A stretch of 64,000 bases of DNA from Dryas octopetala (lineage: Eukaryota > Streptophyta > Magnoliopsida > Rosales > Rosaceae), in assembly GCA_963921425.1 (NCBI GenBank), contig OY992835.1, positions 3,410,001-3,474,000 of the forward strand. Reading direction: 5' to 3'. The notes under the pieces were generated by a model. The model saw nothing but the letters and a program-made list of their open reading frames with translations. It did no database searches and had not been told where the DNA came from. Both the position numbers and the translations under genes were made by a program. The stretch's first letter is position 1. Each line of letters starts with the position of its first letter. Below are positions 1-12,510 of the stretch, piece after piece.

Positions 1-308
1 CTAATATCATTGAAGTTATTGAAGAGCATAAAGCACATGCATCTCCTGGAATTATTGAAGAAAATAAAACACATGCATCTCTTGTAATTGCCCTATATAG
101 GTTGAATTGATATATATATATATATATATTTCCAAACTACATTCATCGCCATTTATGACATGAAGCACTAAATTTAGTGTAAGTGTGAGCTATGAAGCAT
201 GAACACTTCTACAAGGTGGCTGAGTCCATTTTGGACATCGGACATCCGCACTTGGGTAATGAGTATATATTACATTTGCTTAACTTTTATGAATTTTGTT
301 ATGAATAG
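1..308. other. Intron or flank upstream of kinase exons
   Basis: No coding exon is recognised. There is a TA dinucleotide run near 110-130. The segment ends in an AG acceptor at 307-308 that opens the first visible kinase exon, so at least its right end is intron. The exons for the extracellular LRR and malectin domains, the transmembrane segment and the glycine-rich loop would have to lie left of the window, or may be lost. Confidence 0.5.
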
Positions 309-1740
309 GGTACCCTTAATGATGGAAGAGTAATTGCCGTGAACCAATTGTCTGCAACATCCCACCAAGGAAAGAACCAGTTTGTAACTGAGATTGCAAC
401 TATATCTGCCGTGCGGCACAATAACCTAGTAAATTTGTATGGATTCTGCACTGAGGGAGTTAAACGGCTCATTGTCTATGAGTATCTGGAGAACAAGAGT
501 CTTGATCAAGCCTTATTTGGTATGAGAATTACATTTTTAATTTATTACCTCTAGCTTTATGTATAATATAAAACATTATAAATATTTATAATTATGGCTT
601 GTATGAAGCAGGAAAAAGAAGTTTGCATCTTGATTGGTCAACACGTTTTGATATATGCTTGGGCGTAGCTAGAGGTTTAACTTATCTTCATGAAGAATCA
701 AGGCTTCGAATTATACACAGAGATGTGAAGGCAAGTAATATTCTGCTTGACTCGCCAAAATATCAGATTTTGGTTTGGCCAAGCATTATGATGATAAAAT
801 GACCCATATGAGCACTCGGGTTGCTGGAACAATGTAAGATCTTAAAAAATTAACCTTATTTTTCTTGTCAAATATTTATACTCATTTCCTTTTTGTCAAT
901 GATGTAGTAACTAATGCATCATAATTGTCAATGATGTAGTGGGTATCTTGCACCGGAATATGCCATGCGAGGACACCTTACAGAGAAGACCGATGTGTTT
1001 GCCTATGGTGTTGTCCTTCTAGAAGTTGTCAGTGGTAGGCCAAATTCTGACCCGAGTTTGGAAGGCCAAATGATTTATCTTCTTGAATGGGTAAGAACTT
1101 ATTTTCGTGCCCGTCTAGATTCTCATCCCCCCCACCCAAATATGCTAAGCGCTTTTCAGATTTCGACTTTGATAGGTTCATTGTTGCATGATTCTACCAC
1201 ACCTACATATCTTCTGCTAAAATCTAGCGCCTCTTCAAACTTAGGTTCATCATAATACGCCTTTTTGCATTGTTTAATTTTTCATGATACTATTGCGTTC
1301 TTGCTTCTTAGGCTTGGGACTTGCATGAAAACAAACGTGAAGTTGAACTAGTGGACTCTAGATTATCCGAGTTTAATGAGGAAGAAGCAAGACGAATAAT
1401 CAACATAGGACTTTTGTGCACTCAAACATCACCAATGCTACGACCACCGATGTCCCGTGTTGTCGGAATGCTTTCAGGAGATATCGAAGTGCCGTTTGTA
1501 ATTTCAAAGCCCGGTTACTTGACAGACTGGGAATTTGATGATCTAAGTACTATCACCAGTGTAACCAAATTTGATGGTGTAAGTGTCACCAGCCTAACGA
1601 CTGATATGTCAACTAAAGGAAGTGATTTTAGCTTTCACAACTCATCGGCAAGTACAAGCGTGATGGGAGATGCAGGGCAATTACCTACAAATGTCACTCG
1701 TCCCATGCTTTACAATACAAATTATGTTAATGGTAGGTAA
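309..1740 (+). pseudogene. LRR receptor-like kinase (LRR-VIII-2 type), 3' exons, broken
   Basis: Four exons of a plasma-membrane receptor kinase are visible: 309-519, 612-833, 940-1090 and 1312-1740, each bounded by GT/AG sites. They encode the kinase domain from subdomain II to the C-terminus and resemble the Arabidopsis At1g56130/At1g56140 group. Visible motifs are [52 protein letters not shown] and SRVVGMLSGD, with a stop at 1738-1740. Two defects stand out. The ATP-binding lysine of the usual VAVK motif is Asn (AAC at 342-344). Between LLDS and KISDFG, near 750-757, residues are missing and the frame shifts, so the upstream frame stops at 802 while DFG onward reads in another frame. The N-terminal half is not in the window. 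It is most likely a decaying paralogue; a sequencing error could explain the frameshift but not the Asn. Confidence 0.85.
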
Positions 1741-3112
1741 GAATTTTGAAGGAATCAATACGTTGTGTGTCCAAATGATTTTTTTATTTTTTTTGTTGGG
1801 GGAGGGAGTGAGAAGTGAGAATATACACAACTTTTAATATTTGATCATGTATGTATTTACTTGCAAAATGACACTCTCATTGATTATCTTTATATCTTTC
1901 TTTTTTTAACTTATAAGTAATTTTATTTTTTTTGACAAAAAGAAGAGAACTTCATTAAGATTTGGAAAACTTACAAAGGGGAGGTTGCATTTTAAGTGGC
2001 ATCATTGAAACCTTGACAAAATCCTGAGACCAAGGAAAAATAGTACCACAAGCCTCATTAACAAACTAAACAATGATGAGAAAGTAAAAGGAGGCCCTCA
2101 TCTTCATCCAAACGATATAATCCTTCCATTTAAGCTGACCCAAACACATGCAAACGGTCAGACGATACCCTTCCCTTTAAGACTCTTTCTAGTCTTTTTC
2201 TAGTACTTTCTAATTAGAGAAACTTTGGAATATTATACTCCTTTTTGTCAAATGAGATGATAAACCAACCCAAACGAGGCGTTTTGGTCCAAAAATTGAA
2301 AACAAAGAAAAAGGATGAATCATGGCCAGAAGATCCTTTGAACGGTCAGAATTAAAAGTTCTGCATAGAAAGACAATTTTTTGTTAGAGACTCAGAGAGA
2401 GAATCCGAGTGGAGTCCCATGGGTGCATCATTGCATGTGTAGATGATGGCCCACCTTTTCAATAATGATCTAGTTTTTAGTCTTTTAGTCAGTTCCATTC
2501 ACTGCCAGCAGCATAGTTTTCAAATTTTTTTCTAGGGAATCAGAACAGACTCAGAGCTAGTACTTTTAGGCAAAGAAATTTTTTTTTAAATAAAAATTGT
2601 CATCTGGGCAACATCTTTATATAGTTCTTTAAAATGGCATGGCTAATCCCTATATGGATAGCACTTGTTATTGGAGTAGCCTAGTTGAATATTTTTTCAC
2701 TTAAAAAAAAACACAACTTGGCCAGTTAAATATTTGAAATTATGATCTTTCCATCTCCAATAGTTACTGAGAAGCTTCTTAAGAAGCTTATCTTCTTACA
2801 GGCATCTCCAATATAGCTATAGAGAAGTTGATATTCTCGCAGACATGACCAGGGATCGATATTTGTTCTTGGCATGAATCTGCTTAGGTCTGGCGGTTCC
2901 TTCATGCGATATCTTTCCCTACTGATAAGATTCCCCTTACTTCAAAGAATGGAGATCCTTATACTCCTTTTGGTTTGCCTTGAATGGTGGTATGTAGTTT
3001 TAGAAATAACGGTCAGAATTTGATCATGGTGAAACGAGTTAATTACACAAACACTCTCTAAAGTTTAACATGTTCTCACAAAATCCCCTGAGGTTTAGAA
3101 AATTGTAGCAAG
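1741..3112. other. Intergenic, no gene seen
   Basis: This is AT-rich sequence after the kinase stop, with a T-rich stretch near 1781-1797. No coding exon, RNA gene or complete element is recognised. From about 3035 it runs into a repeat that is interrupted by the CACTA insertion at 3116. Confidence 0.4.
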
Positions 3113-3115
3113 ACC

Positions 3116-4844
3116 CACTACTACAAAACACTTTATTCATAGCGGTTTTAATTAGCCAGCAAAAAGAATATCCTAGCGGAATATTTACAAAATCCAACAG
3201 GATTGTATTGCACTGGCAGATAGGGTCTCCGACAGAATTATTTCCGTAGGGAAAACACTTTTCCTGGCGGATAGCTCCTTAAATCCGCCAGGAAATTAAT
3301 TTCATGCTGACAAGGCATATGAGTTTAAATCAGACAGGAAAAGTATTTACGTCGGATGAAACAGCCAGCATATTTATTATTCATGTCGGACACAACCGAC
3401 ATAAAAAGTAATAAAATATATATAATACTCATTCCTGGTGGATACAACCACCAGGATCATATAATATTGAGAAAAAAAAAATTATATTTTACTTCATTTA
3501 TATAAATTTAAAATAAAAGATTTCAATATGCCTTAAAAAGTGAGCGCATGCAGCATGTCACGCCACCCACTTTTCTTATTCTTATTATTTCTCTTTCTTC
3601 TTTTTGGGATGCCCACCACTTTTCTTTCTTTATTCTTTTCCCTTCTCGTTTCTACATCTTCTTTCTGTATCTTCTTTCTTCTGCATCTTCTTTCTGCAAC
3701 TCCCAACAGATATACTCACATCTTTTTTATTCACATCTACACATAAAATAAAATTACAAAAACAATAACAAATAAAGCAAGAATAAAATTTGAATCTTTG
3801 AATCATTGATTTTCTTCCAGATTGAAAGTACACCCAAAAAAATCAATTGTGAGCACACCAAAAAAAATTGAATCATTGATTTGTTTTTAGATAATTAAAT
3901 AAAAAAAATGAAGAAACAAAAAATAAAGGGCTAATATCCCAGCAACCTCGCAGCCCAAACCCTCCTCCCTCTGCCTCCCTGCGTCGGCCACTAGGTGAGA
4001 ACCTCCTGCAACCCCCAACCAAGCCCCATCTCTCTCTCTTTTTTCACTCTCCCTCTCACTCTCTTCTCTTTCCCCAAACAGACCAAAACATGCCAAAACA
4101 ACCCAAATCAAAATTTTAAAACAACCCATATCAGAAAAACCTTGTTGCCAAATCAAACAATCAGATCTGCTGCACCCTTGGGTTGGCCTGCAAAATAAAA
4201 TACAAAAACCATATTTAAATTTAAATCAAAATATTAAACCAGATTGAATACAAACATTTTGAAATGAAAATCTTAAAACCAAACAATTTGAACTGAAAAA
4301 TCAAGCTAGCTGCTACATAAAATCGAGTTCCAAAGACTGAAATCAATCTAGCTACTACCACACCGAATCTGCACCCAATAAACACACAAAAGTTGAAAAA
4401 AAATAAGAGGAACAATAAAGAAAGAAGCGGCACAGAAAAGGAGTAGGAAGAGAAGAAGAAAAAAAAGAATCAGCGAAGTCGCGCGGCTCACAGCGAAGAA
4501 GAAGAAGAATTGAGGAAGAAGAAGAAGTGTGAGGCGGAAGCGGCGCACGCGAAGTTATATTAGGTTAGAAGCAATTCTGGCAGTTTGGACTGCCAAAAAT
4601 TTAAAAAAGAATAAAAAAAAAAAGGTATATGCTGGTGGTCTAATCTGACAGGATTAAGTTGGACACTTTCTTAACTATTCATGGCGGTTATATCCGACAG
4701 AAAAGCTAAACCTGGCGGTTTAATCCGCCACAACAAAGCTATCCTGGCGGGCCAAAGGTTCCGCCAAAAATTCTTGACCATTTCTGGCGGACAGAGCTAA
4801 TCCACCAGCAATGTCCGCCACAAATGTGGTGTTTTGTAGTAGTG
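3116..4844. mobile_element. Non-autonomous CACTA (En/Spm) element
   Basis: The ends are perfect inverted repeats, CACTACTACAAAACAC at 3116 and GTGTTTTGTAGTAGTG ending at 4844. They are flanked by the 3-bp target duplication ACC (3113-3115 and 4845-4847), as expected for CACTA elements. The subterminal zones (about 3150-3450 and 4620-4840) repeat a short GGCGGAT / ATCCGCCAGG motif in both orientations, the usual transposase-binding layout. At 1,729 bp it is too short for a transposase. The interior (3480-4560) is AT-rich, then GA/CT-rich, and has only low-complexity reading frames. Confidence 0.93.
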
Positions 4845-5417
4845 ACCCCCTGAGATTTTAAAGTGTTTTCACATAACCTCTTTCGTTATATTTCGTCCAA
4901 AAATTGCTGACATCAGCATAAAAAACACCTCTAATGACAAATTTAACCTTATGCTATAATATTAATGTGTTTTCACATAGCCCCCTGAACTTTTGCAAAA
5001 TTACAATAAGACCCCATGAGGTTAAAAGTGTTTTCACATAACCCTTTCGGTTAGAATGTTGTCCTTAAATTGCTCACATCCGCATAAAACGTCTCTAAAA
5101 TGTCAAATTTATCCTTATTCGGTAACACAAACTAAGTATAAGATATTAAACTTTTATAATCAATCAATAATCCCAAATTCTCATATTCCTAAATTTTTTT
5201 TACATTAGTTCATATTTTTCGACTTGAAAATAGCTTTCTCTAATAAAAAAAAAGTTAACAATCTCTTAAAAACAGAAAATGGTTGAACTCATGAAGAGCA
5301 AAAATAAAAATTATAATTTACTAACAAGCTTCATCATCAACAAAAATAAAAATCATAAAACCAACCCAAAAAAAACTCATATATTCATTAATTTATTTCT
5401 AAGAGGGAAAAATTGTT
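4845..5417. repeat. Diverged repeat flanking the CACTA insertion
   Basis: Phrases such as GTGTTTTCACATA, CCCCTGA and a TGCTGACATCAGCATAAAA-like segment occur twice here (about 4855-4960 and 4965-5112). A further partial copy lies left of the CACTA element (3050-3115). The CACTA element therefore landed in an older dispersed repeat. From 5113 to 5417 only AT-rich sequence is seen. Confidence 0.5.
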
Positions 5418-7884
5418 GAAAATCCTAACATGAGAAAGTGTTGTGACATGTCTTTCTTGCCATTCAGGAACGTTTTGGTATAATTAGAACGAAATTGGAC
5501 AAAGTATGCACCGAAATTACGTTTTCGTGCATTCTTAACACTAAAGGCGGTTCAAAAGGTCTAGAACGCTAATTCTAACATGAGAAAGTGCTTTGACATG
5601 ACTTTTTTTTCCAATCGGGAACTTGTTGGTGCAATTTGGACGAAATTAGACAAAGTATGCAGCCAAAAAGCGTCTTTGATGGTTCATAACACTAAATGTG
5701 CTTCAATAGGTCTAGAACACTCATCCTAAAATAAGAAAGTTCTTCGACATGTCTTTCTTTCCATCCGGGAACGTTTTAGAACAATCAGAACGAAATTAGA
5801 CCAAGTATGCACCGAATTGACGTTTTCGTGCGTTCTTAACACCAAATGCGGTTAAAAAGGTCTAGAACGCTAATTCTAACATGAGAAAATGCTTTGACGG
5901 GACTTTCTTGCCAACCGGGAACCTTTTGGTGATGTTTGGACGAAATTGGACTAAGAATACACCTAAATAACGTTTTTGTGTATTCATAAAACCAAATGTG
6001 GTTCAAAAGATCTAGAACGCTAATCCTAACATGGGAAAGTGTTTCCCCATGTTTTTCTTGCCAATCGGGAACGTTTTGGCGTAATTTGGACGAAATTGGA
6101 CCAAGTATAAACTGAAATGAAGTTTATGTATGTTTTTAACACCAAATATGGTTCAATAGGTCTAGAACGACAATTCTAACATGAGAAAGAGCTTTGATAT
6201 GACTTTCTTGCCAACCGGGAGCCTTTTGGTGCAATTTGGACGAAATTAGACCAAGTATGCACTGAAATGAGGTTTTTGTGTGTTCTTAACACCAAATGTG
6301 GTTCAATAAGTCTAGAACGCTAATCCGAACATGAGAAAATGGTTCCCAATGTCTTTCTTGCCATCTGGGAATGTTTTGGTGCAATTAGGACGAAATTGGA
6401 CCAAGTATGCACCGAAATGATGTTTTCGTGCGTTCTTAACACCAATTCTGGTTCAATAGGTCTAGAATCCTAATCCTAACATGAGAAAGTGCTTTGACAT
6501 GTCTTTCTTGCCATCCGGGAACGTTTTTGTACAATTTGAACTTAATTGGACCAAGCATGCACCGAAATTACGATTTCTTGCGTTCTTAACACTAAAGACG
6601 GTTCAAAAGGTCTAAAACGCTAATTCTAACATGAAAAAAATGCTTTAACATGACTTTCTTGCCAACCAGAAACCTGTTGGTGCAATTTGGACGAAATTAG
6701 ACCAAGTATGCCGCGAAATAACGTTTTTGAGGTTTCATAACACCAAATGTGCTTCAATAGGTCTAGAACGCTAATCCTAACATGAGAAAGTGGTTCCGAA
6801 TGTCTTTCTTGCCATCTGGGAACGTTTTGGTGCAATTAGAACGAAATTGGACTAAGTATGCATCGAAATGATGTTTTCGTGCGTCTTTAACACCAATTGT
6901 GGTTCAATAGGTCTACAACCCTAATCCTAACATGAGAAAGTGTTTTGGCATATCTTTCTTAACATCGAGAAACGTTTTGGTACAATTAGAACGAAATTGG
7001 ACCGAGTATGCACCGAAATTACGTTTTCGTACGTTCTTAACACTAAAGGCAGTTCAAAAGGTCTAGAACGCTAATTCTAACATGAGAAAGTGTTTTGACA
7101 TGACTTTCTTTCCAACCGGGAACCTGTTGGTGCAATTTGGACGAAATTGGACTAAGTATGCAGCGAAATAGCATTTTTGAGGGTTCATAACACCAAATGT
7201 GCTTCAATAGGTCTATAATACTCATCCTAACATAAGAAAGTCCTTCGACATGTTTTTCTTGCCATCCGGGAACGTTCTGGTACAATCAGAATAAAATTAG
7301 ACCAAGTATGCACTGAATTGACGTTTTCGTGCGTTCTTAACGCGAAATGCGGCTAAAAAGGTCTAAAACGCTAATTCTAACATAAGAAAGTGATTTGACA
7401 TTACTTTCTTGCCAATTGGGAACGTTTTGGTGCTGTTTGGACGAAATTGGACTAAGTAAACGCCTAAATGACGTTTTTGTGTATTCATAAAACCAAATGT
7501 GGTTCAAAGGGGCTAGAACGCTAATCCTAACATGAGAAAGTGCTTCCCCATGTTTTTCTTGCCAACCGGGAATGTTTTGGTGTAATTTGGAAGAAATTCG
7601 ACCAAGTATAAACTGAAATGACGTTTATGTGCGTTCTTAACACCAAATATGGTTCAATAGGTCTAGAACGTCAATTTTAACATGAGAAAGTGCTTTGACA
7701 TGACTTTCTTGCCAACCGGGAACCTTTTGGTGCAATTTGGACGAAATTGGATAAAGTATGCACCGAAATGAGGTTTTTGTGTGTTCTTAACACCAAATGT
7801 GGTTTAATAGGTCTAGAACGCTAATCCCCAAATGAGAAAGTGGTTTCCAATGTCATTCTTGCCATCTGGGAATGTTTTGGTGCT
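5418..7884 (+). repeat. 150-bp satellite array, forward, with 7-mer higher-order unit
   Basis: About 16 head-to-tail monomers of roughly 150 bp carry landmarks such as GGTCTAGAACGCTAATTC, AACATGAGAAAGTGC and GACGAAATTGGACCAAG. Seven monomer types can be told apart by private sequence. They follow the order b-c-d-e-f-g-h at 5452-6492 and again at 6943-7880, with a shortened b-c-h block between (6493-6942). The higher-order unit is thus near 1,050 bp. The reading frames found in it (for example a MHQNVPRWQE-type frame) only recur with the monomer and show no protein signature. Confidence 0.92.
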
Positions 7885-10800
7885 ATTGGAAAGTAAAACA
7901 TGGGGAGATACTTTCTCATGTTAGGATTAGCGTTCTAGACCTTTTGACCCACATTTGGTTTTAAGAATACACAAAAACGTCACTTAGGTGTATACTTAGT
8001 CCAATTTTGTCCAAATTGCACCAAAAGGTTCCCGGTTGGCAAGAAAGTCATGTCAAAGCAGTTTCTCATGTTTAAATTAGCGTTCTAGACCTTTTTAACT
8101 GTATTTGGTGTTAAGAACGCATGAAAACGTCAATTCGGTGCATACTTGGTCCAATTCGTTTTAATTGTACCAAAACGTTCCCAAATGGTAAGAAACACAT
8201 ATCGATGAACTTTCTTATGTTAGGATGAGTGTTTAAGACCTATTGAAGCACATTTGGAGTTATGAACCCTCAAAAACATTATTTCGCTGCATACTTGGTC
8301 CAATTTCGTCCAAATTGCACCAACAGGTTCCCGGTTGGCAAGAAAGTCATGTTAAAGCACTTTCTCGTGTTAGAATTACTGTTCTAAACCTTTTGAACCG
8401 CCTTTAGTGTTAAGAATGCACGAAAACGTAATTTCGGTGCATACTTGGTCCAATTTCTTTCTAATTGTACTAAAACGTTCCCGGATGGCAAGAAAGACAT
8501 GTCAAAGCACTACCTCATGTTAGGATTAGGGTTCTAAACTTATTGAACCACACATGGTTTTAAGAACACCAAAAACCTCATTTTAGTGTATACTTGGTCC
8601 AATTCCATCCAAATTTCACTAAAAGGTTCCCGGTTGGCTAGAAAGTCATGTCAAAGCACTTTCTCATGTTAGAATTAGAGTTCTAGACCTTTTGAACCGC
8701 CTTTAGTGTTAAGAACGCATGAAAACTTAATTTCAATGCATACTTGGTCAAATTTCGTTTTAATTGTACCAAAACCTTCCCGGATGGCAAGAAAGACATT
8801 GGGAACCACTTTCTCATGTTAGGATTATCGTTCTAGACCTTTTGAACCACATTTGGTTTTAAGAACACACAAAAACCACATTTCTGTGCATACTTGGTCC
8901 AATTTCGTCTAAATTGCACTAAAAGGTGCCCGGTTGGCAAGAAAGTCATGTCAAAGCACTTTCTCATGTTAGAATTAGCGTTCTAGACCTATTGAACCAT
9001 ATTTGGTATTAAGAACACACATAAACGTCATTTCGGTTCATACTTGGTTCGATTTCGTCCAAATTACACCAAAATGTTCCCGGTTGGCAAGAAAAACATA
9101 CGTAGACACTTTCTCTTGTTAGAATTAGCGTTCTAGACCTATTGAACCACATTTGGTGTTACGAACACTTAAAAACCTCATTTCGGTGCATACTTGGTCC
9201 AATTTCGTCCAAATTGCACCGAAAGGTTCCCGATTAGCATGAAAGTCATGTCAAAACACTTTCTCATATTAGAGTTAGCGTTCTAGACCTATTGAACCAT
9301 ATTTAGTGTTAAGAACGCACATAAACGTCATTTCGGTTCATACTTGGTCCAATTTCGTCCAAATTACACCAAAACGTTCCAGTTAGCAAGAAAAACATGG
9401 GAAAGCACTTTCTCATGTTAGGATTAGCGTTCTAGACTTTTTGAACCACATTTGTTTTTAAGAATACATAAAAACGTCATTTAGGTGTATACTTAGTCCA
9501 ATTCCATCCAACTTGCACCAAAAGGTTCCTAGTTGGCAAGAAAGTCAAGTAAAAGTACTTTCTCATGTTAGAATTAACGTTCTAGACCTTTTTAACCGCA
9601 TTTGGTGTTAAGAACGCATGAAAATGTCAATTCAGTGCGTACTTGGTCCAATTTCGTTCTAATTGTACAAAAACGTTCCCAGATGGCAAGAAACACATGT
9701 CGAAGAACTTTCTTATGTTAGGATTAGTGTTTTAGACCTATTGAAGCACATTTAGTGTTATGAACCCTCAAAAATGTTATTTTGCTGCATACTTGGTCCA
9801 ATTTCGTCCAAATTGCACCAACAGGTTCTCGGTTGGCAAGAAAGTCATGTCAAAGCACTTTCTCATGTTAGAAATAGCGTTCTAGATCTTTTGAACCGCC
9901 TTTAGTGTTAAGAACACACGAAAACGTAATTTCGGTGCATACTTGGTCTAATTTCATTCTAATTGTACTAAAACATTCCCGAATAGCAAGAAAGACATGT
10001 TAAAGCACTTTCTCATGTTAGGATTAGGGTTGTAGACCTATTGAACCATAATTGGTGTTAAGAACACACGAAAACATCATTTCGGTGCATACTTGGTCCA
10101 ATTTCGTCATAATTGCACCAAAATGTTTCCAAATGGCAAGAAAGACATTGGGAATCACTTTTTCATGTTAGAATTAGCGTTCAAGACCTATTGAACCACA
10201 TTTGGTGTTAAGAACACACAAAAACCTCATTTCGTTTGCATACTTGGTCCAATTTCATCCAAATTGCACTAAAAGGTTCCCGGTTGGTAAGAAAGTCATG
10301 TGAAAGCACTTTCTCATGTTAGAATTAGCGTTCTAGACCTTTTGAACTACCTTTAATGTTAAGAACACACAAAAACGTAATTTTGGTGCATACTTGGTCC
10401 AATTTCGTTCTAATTGTACCAAAATTTTCCCGGATGGTAAGAAAGATATGTCAAAGCACTTTCTCATGTTAGGATTAGGGTTGTAGACCTATTCAACCCC
10501 AATTGGTGTTAAGAACACACGAAAACATCATTTCGATGCATACTTGGTCCAATTTTGTCCTAATTGCACAAAAACGTTCCCAGATGGCAAGAAAGACATT
10601 GGGAACCACTTTCTCATGTTAGGATTAGCGTTCTAGACCTATTGAACCATATTTGGTGTTAAGAACATAGAAAAACCGCATTTCGATGCATAGTTGGTCC
10701 AATTTCGTCCAAATTGCACGAACAGGTTCTCGGTTGACAAGAAAGTCATGTCAAAGCAGTTTCTCATGTTAGAATTAGCGTTCTAGACCTTTTGAACCAT

Positions 10801-12251
10801 ATTTGGTGTTAAGAACGCACATAAACGTCATTTCGGTTCATACTTGGTCCAATTTAGTCCAAATTACACCAAAACGTTCCCGGTTGGCAAGAAAAACATG
10901 GGGAAACACTTTCTTATGTTAGAATTAGCGTTCTAGACCTTTTAAGACACATTCGGTTTTAAAAATACACAAATACGTCATTTAGGTGTATATTTCGTCC
11001 AATTTCATCCAAATTGCACCAAAAGGTTCCCTGTTGGCAATAAATTCATATCAAAGCACTTTCTCATGTTAGAATTAGCGTTCTAAACTTTTTTAATCGT
11101 ATTTAGTGTTAAGAATACATGAAAACGTCAATTCGGTGCGTACTTAGTCCAATTTCATTCTAATTGTACCAAATTGTTCCCAGATGGCAAGAAAGACATG
11201 TTGAAGAACTTTCTTATGTTAGGATGAGTGTTCTAGACCTATTGAAGCACATTTGGTGTTATAAATCCTCAAAAACGTTATTTCGCTACATACTTGGTCC
11301 AATTTCGTTCAAATTGCACAAACAGGTATCCGGTTGGCAAGAAAGTCATGTCAAAGCACTTTCTCATGTTAGAATTAGCGTTCAAGACCTTTTGAATCGC
11401 TTTTAATGTTAAGAACGCACGAAAACATAATTTCGGTGCAAATTTGGTCCAATTTCGTTCTAATTGTACCAAAACGTTCCTGGATGGCAAGAATGACATG
11501 TCAAAGCACTTTCACATGTTGGGATTAGAGTTCTAGACCTATTGAACCATATTTGGTGTTAAGAACGCACATAAACGTCATTTCAGTTCATACTTGGTCC
11601 AATTTCGTCCAAATTACACCAAATCGTTCCCGGTTGCCGAGAAAAACATGGGGAAGCACTTTCTCATGTTAGGATTAGCGTTCTAGACCTTTTGAACCAC
11701 ATTTGATTTTAAGAATACACAAAAATGTCATTTAGGTGTATACTTAGTCCAATTTCGTCCAAATTGCACAAACAGATTCCCGGTTGGCAAGAAAGTCATG
11801 TCAAAGCACTTTTTCATGTTAGAATTAACGTTTAGACCTATTGAACCATATTTGGTGTTAAGAACACACATAAACGTCATTTCGGTTCATACTTGGTCCA
11901 ATTTCGCCAAAATTACACTAAAACGTTCCCGGTTGGCAAGAAAAACACGGGGAAACACTTTCTCATATTAGGATTAGCGTTCTAGACCTTTTGAAACACT
12001 TTTGGTTTTAAGAATACACAAAAACGTCATTTATGTGTATACTTAATTAGTATAATTCCGTCCAAATTGCACCAAAAGGTTCCTGGTTGGCAAGAAAGAC
12101 ATATCAAAGCACTTTCTCAGGTTAGAAATAGCGTTCTAAACCTTTTTAACCGCATTTGGTGTTAAGAACGCACGAAAACGTCAATTCGGTGCATACTTGG
12201 TCCAATTTCATTCTAATTGTACCAAAACGTTCCCGGATGGCAAGAAAGACA
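7885..12251 (-). repeat. 150-bp satellite array, inverted orientation
   Basis: About 29 monomers of the same satellite, here reading as the reverse complement (landmarks TTGGTCCAATTTCGTCC, GTTCTAGACC, ACTTTCTCATGTTAG). The switch of orientation lies near 7885, within a short non-matching spacer after a truncated type-h monomer. The array stops abruptly at 12251, where a retroelement begins, and resumes in the same orientation at 21031. Confidence 0.92.
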
Positions 12252-12510
12252 TTAATCACATAGGAAAGTAAGGCATATAAATTGTATTTTGCAAATTCTA
12301 ATAACATTTCAAACAACATACCTCGCTCCTTTATTGTTATATAGGCCTTCCTTGACATAAACTCAGGTGTTAGATAAAACAGAAACAAATCAATATATAC
12401 AGGAGAGACTCAACTCCAATCCTTACTATGACATACTCTCAATGATAAACACTCAAGAATTTGGTTGATATGTGCACTCGAAGATATATGTGAGAGGAAA
12501 TATGTAACAA
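12252..12510 (-). repeat. Left copy of terminal direct repeat of the Athila-like element
   Basis: It matches 20772-21030 in the same orientation at roughly 88% by eye, sharing phrases such as GGAAAGTAAGGCAT, TTTCAAACAACATACCTC and CAATGATAAACACTCAAGAA. It belongs to the 3' non-coding region, not the LTR. It abuts satellite directly on its left. Confidence 0.8.

Noticed and set aside
3540..4548. Hydrophobic or low-complexity frames inside the 3116-4844 CACTA element
   Set aside because: Composition follows CT/GA-rich DNA, frames overlap on both strands, and no known transposase motif is present.
6626..11406. Repeated 60-80-codon open frames (MYQNVPGWQE-like) on both strands of the satellite
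   Set aside because: They recur with the 150-bp monomer, lack any domain, and change frame with small indels. They are by-products of the tandem repeat.
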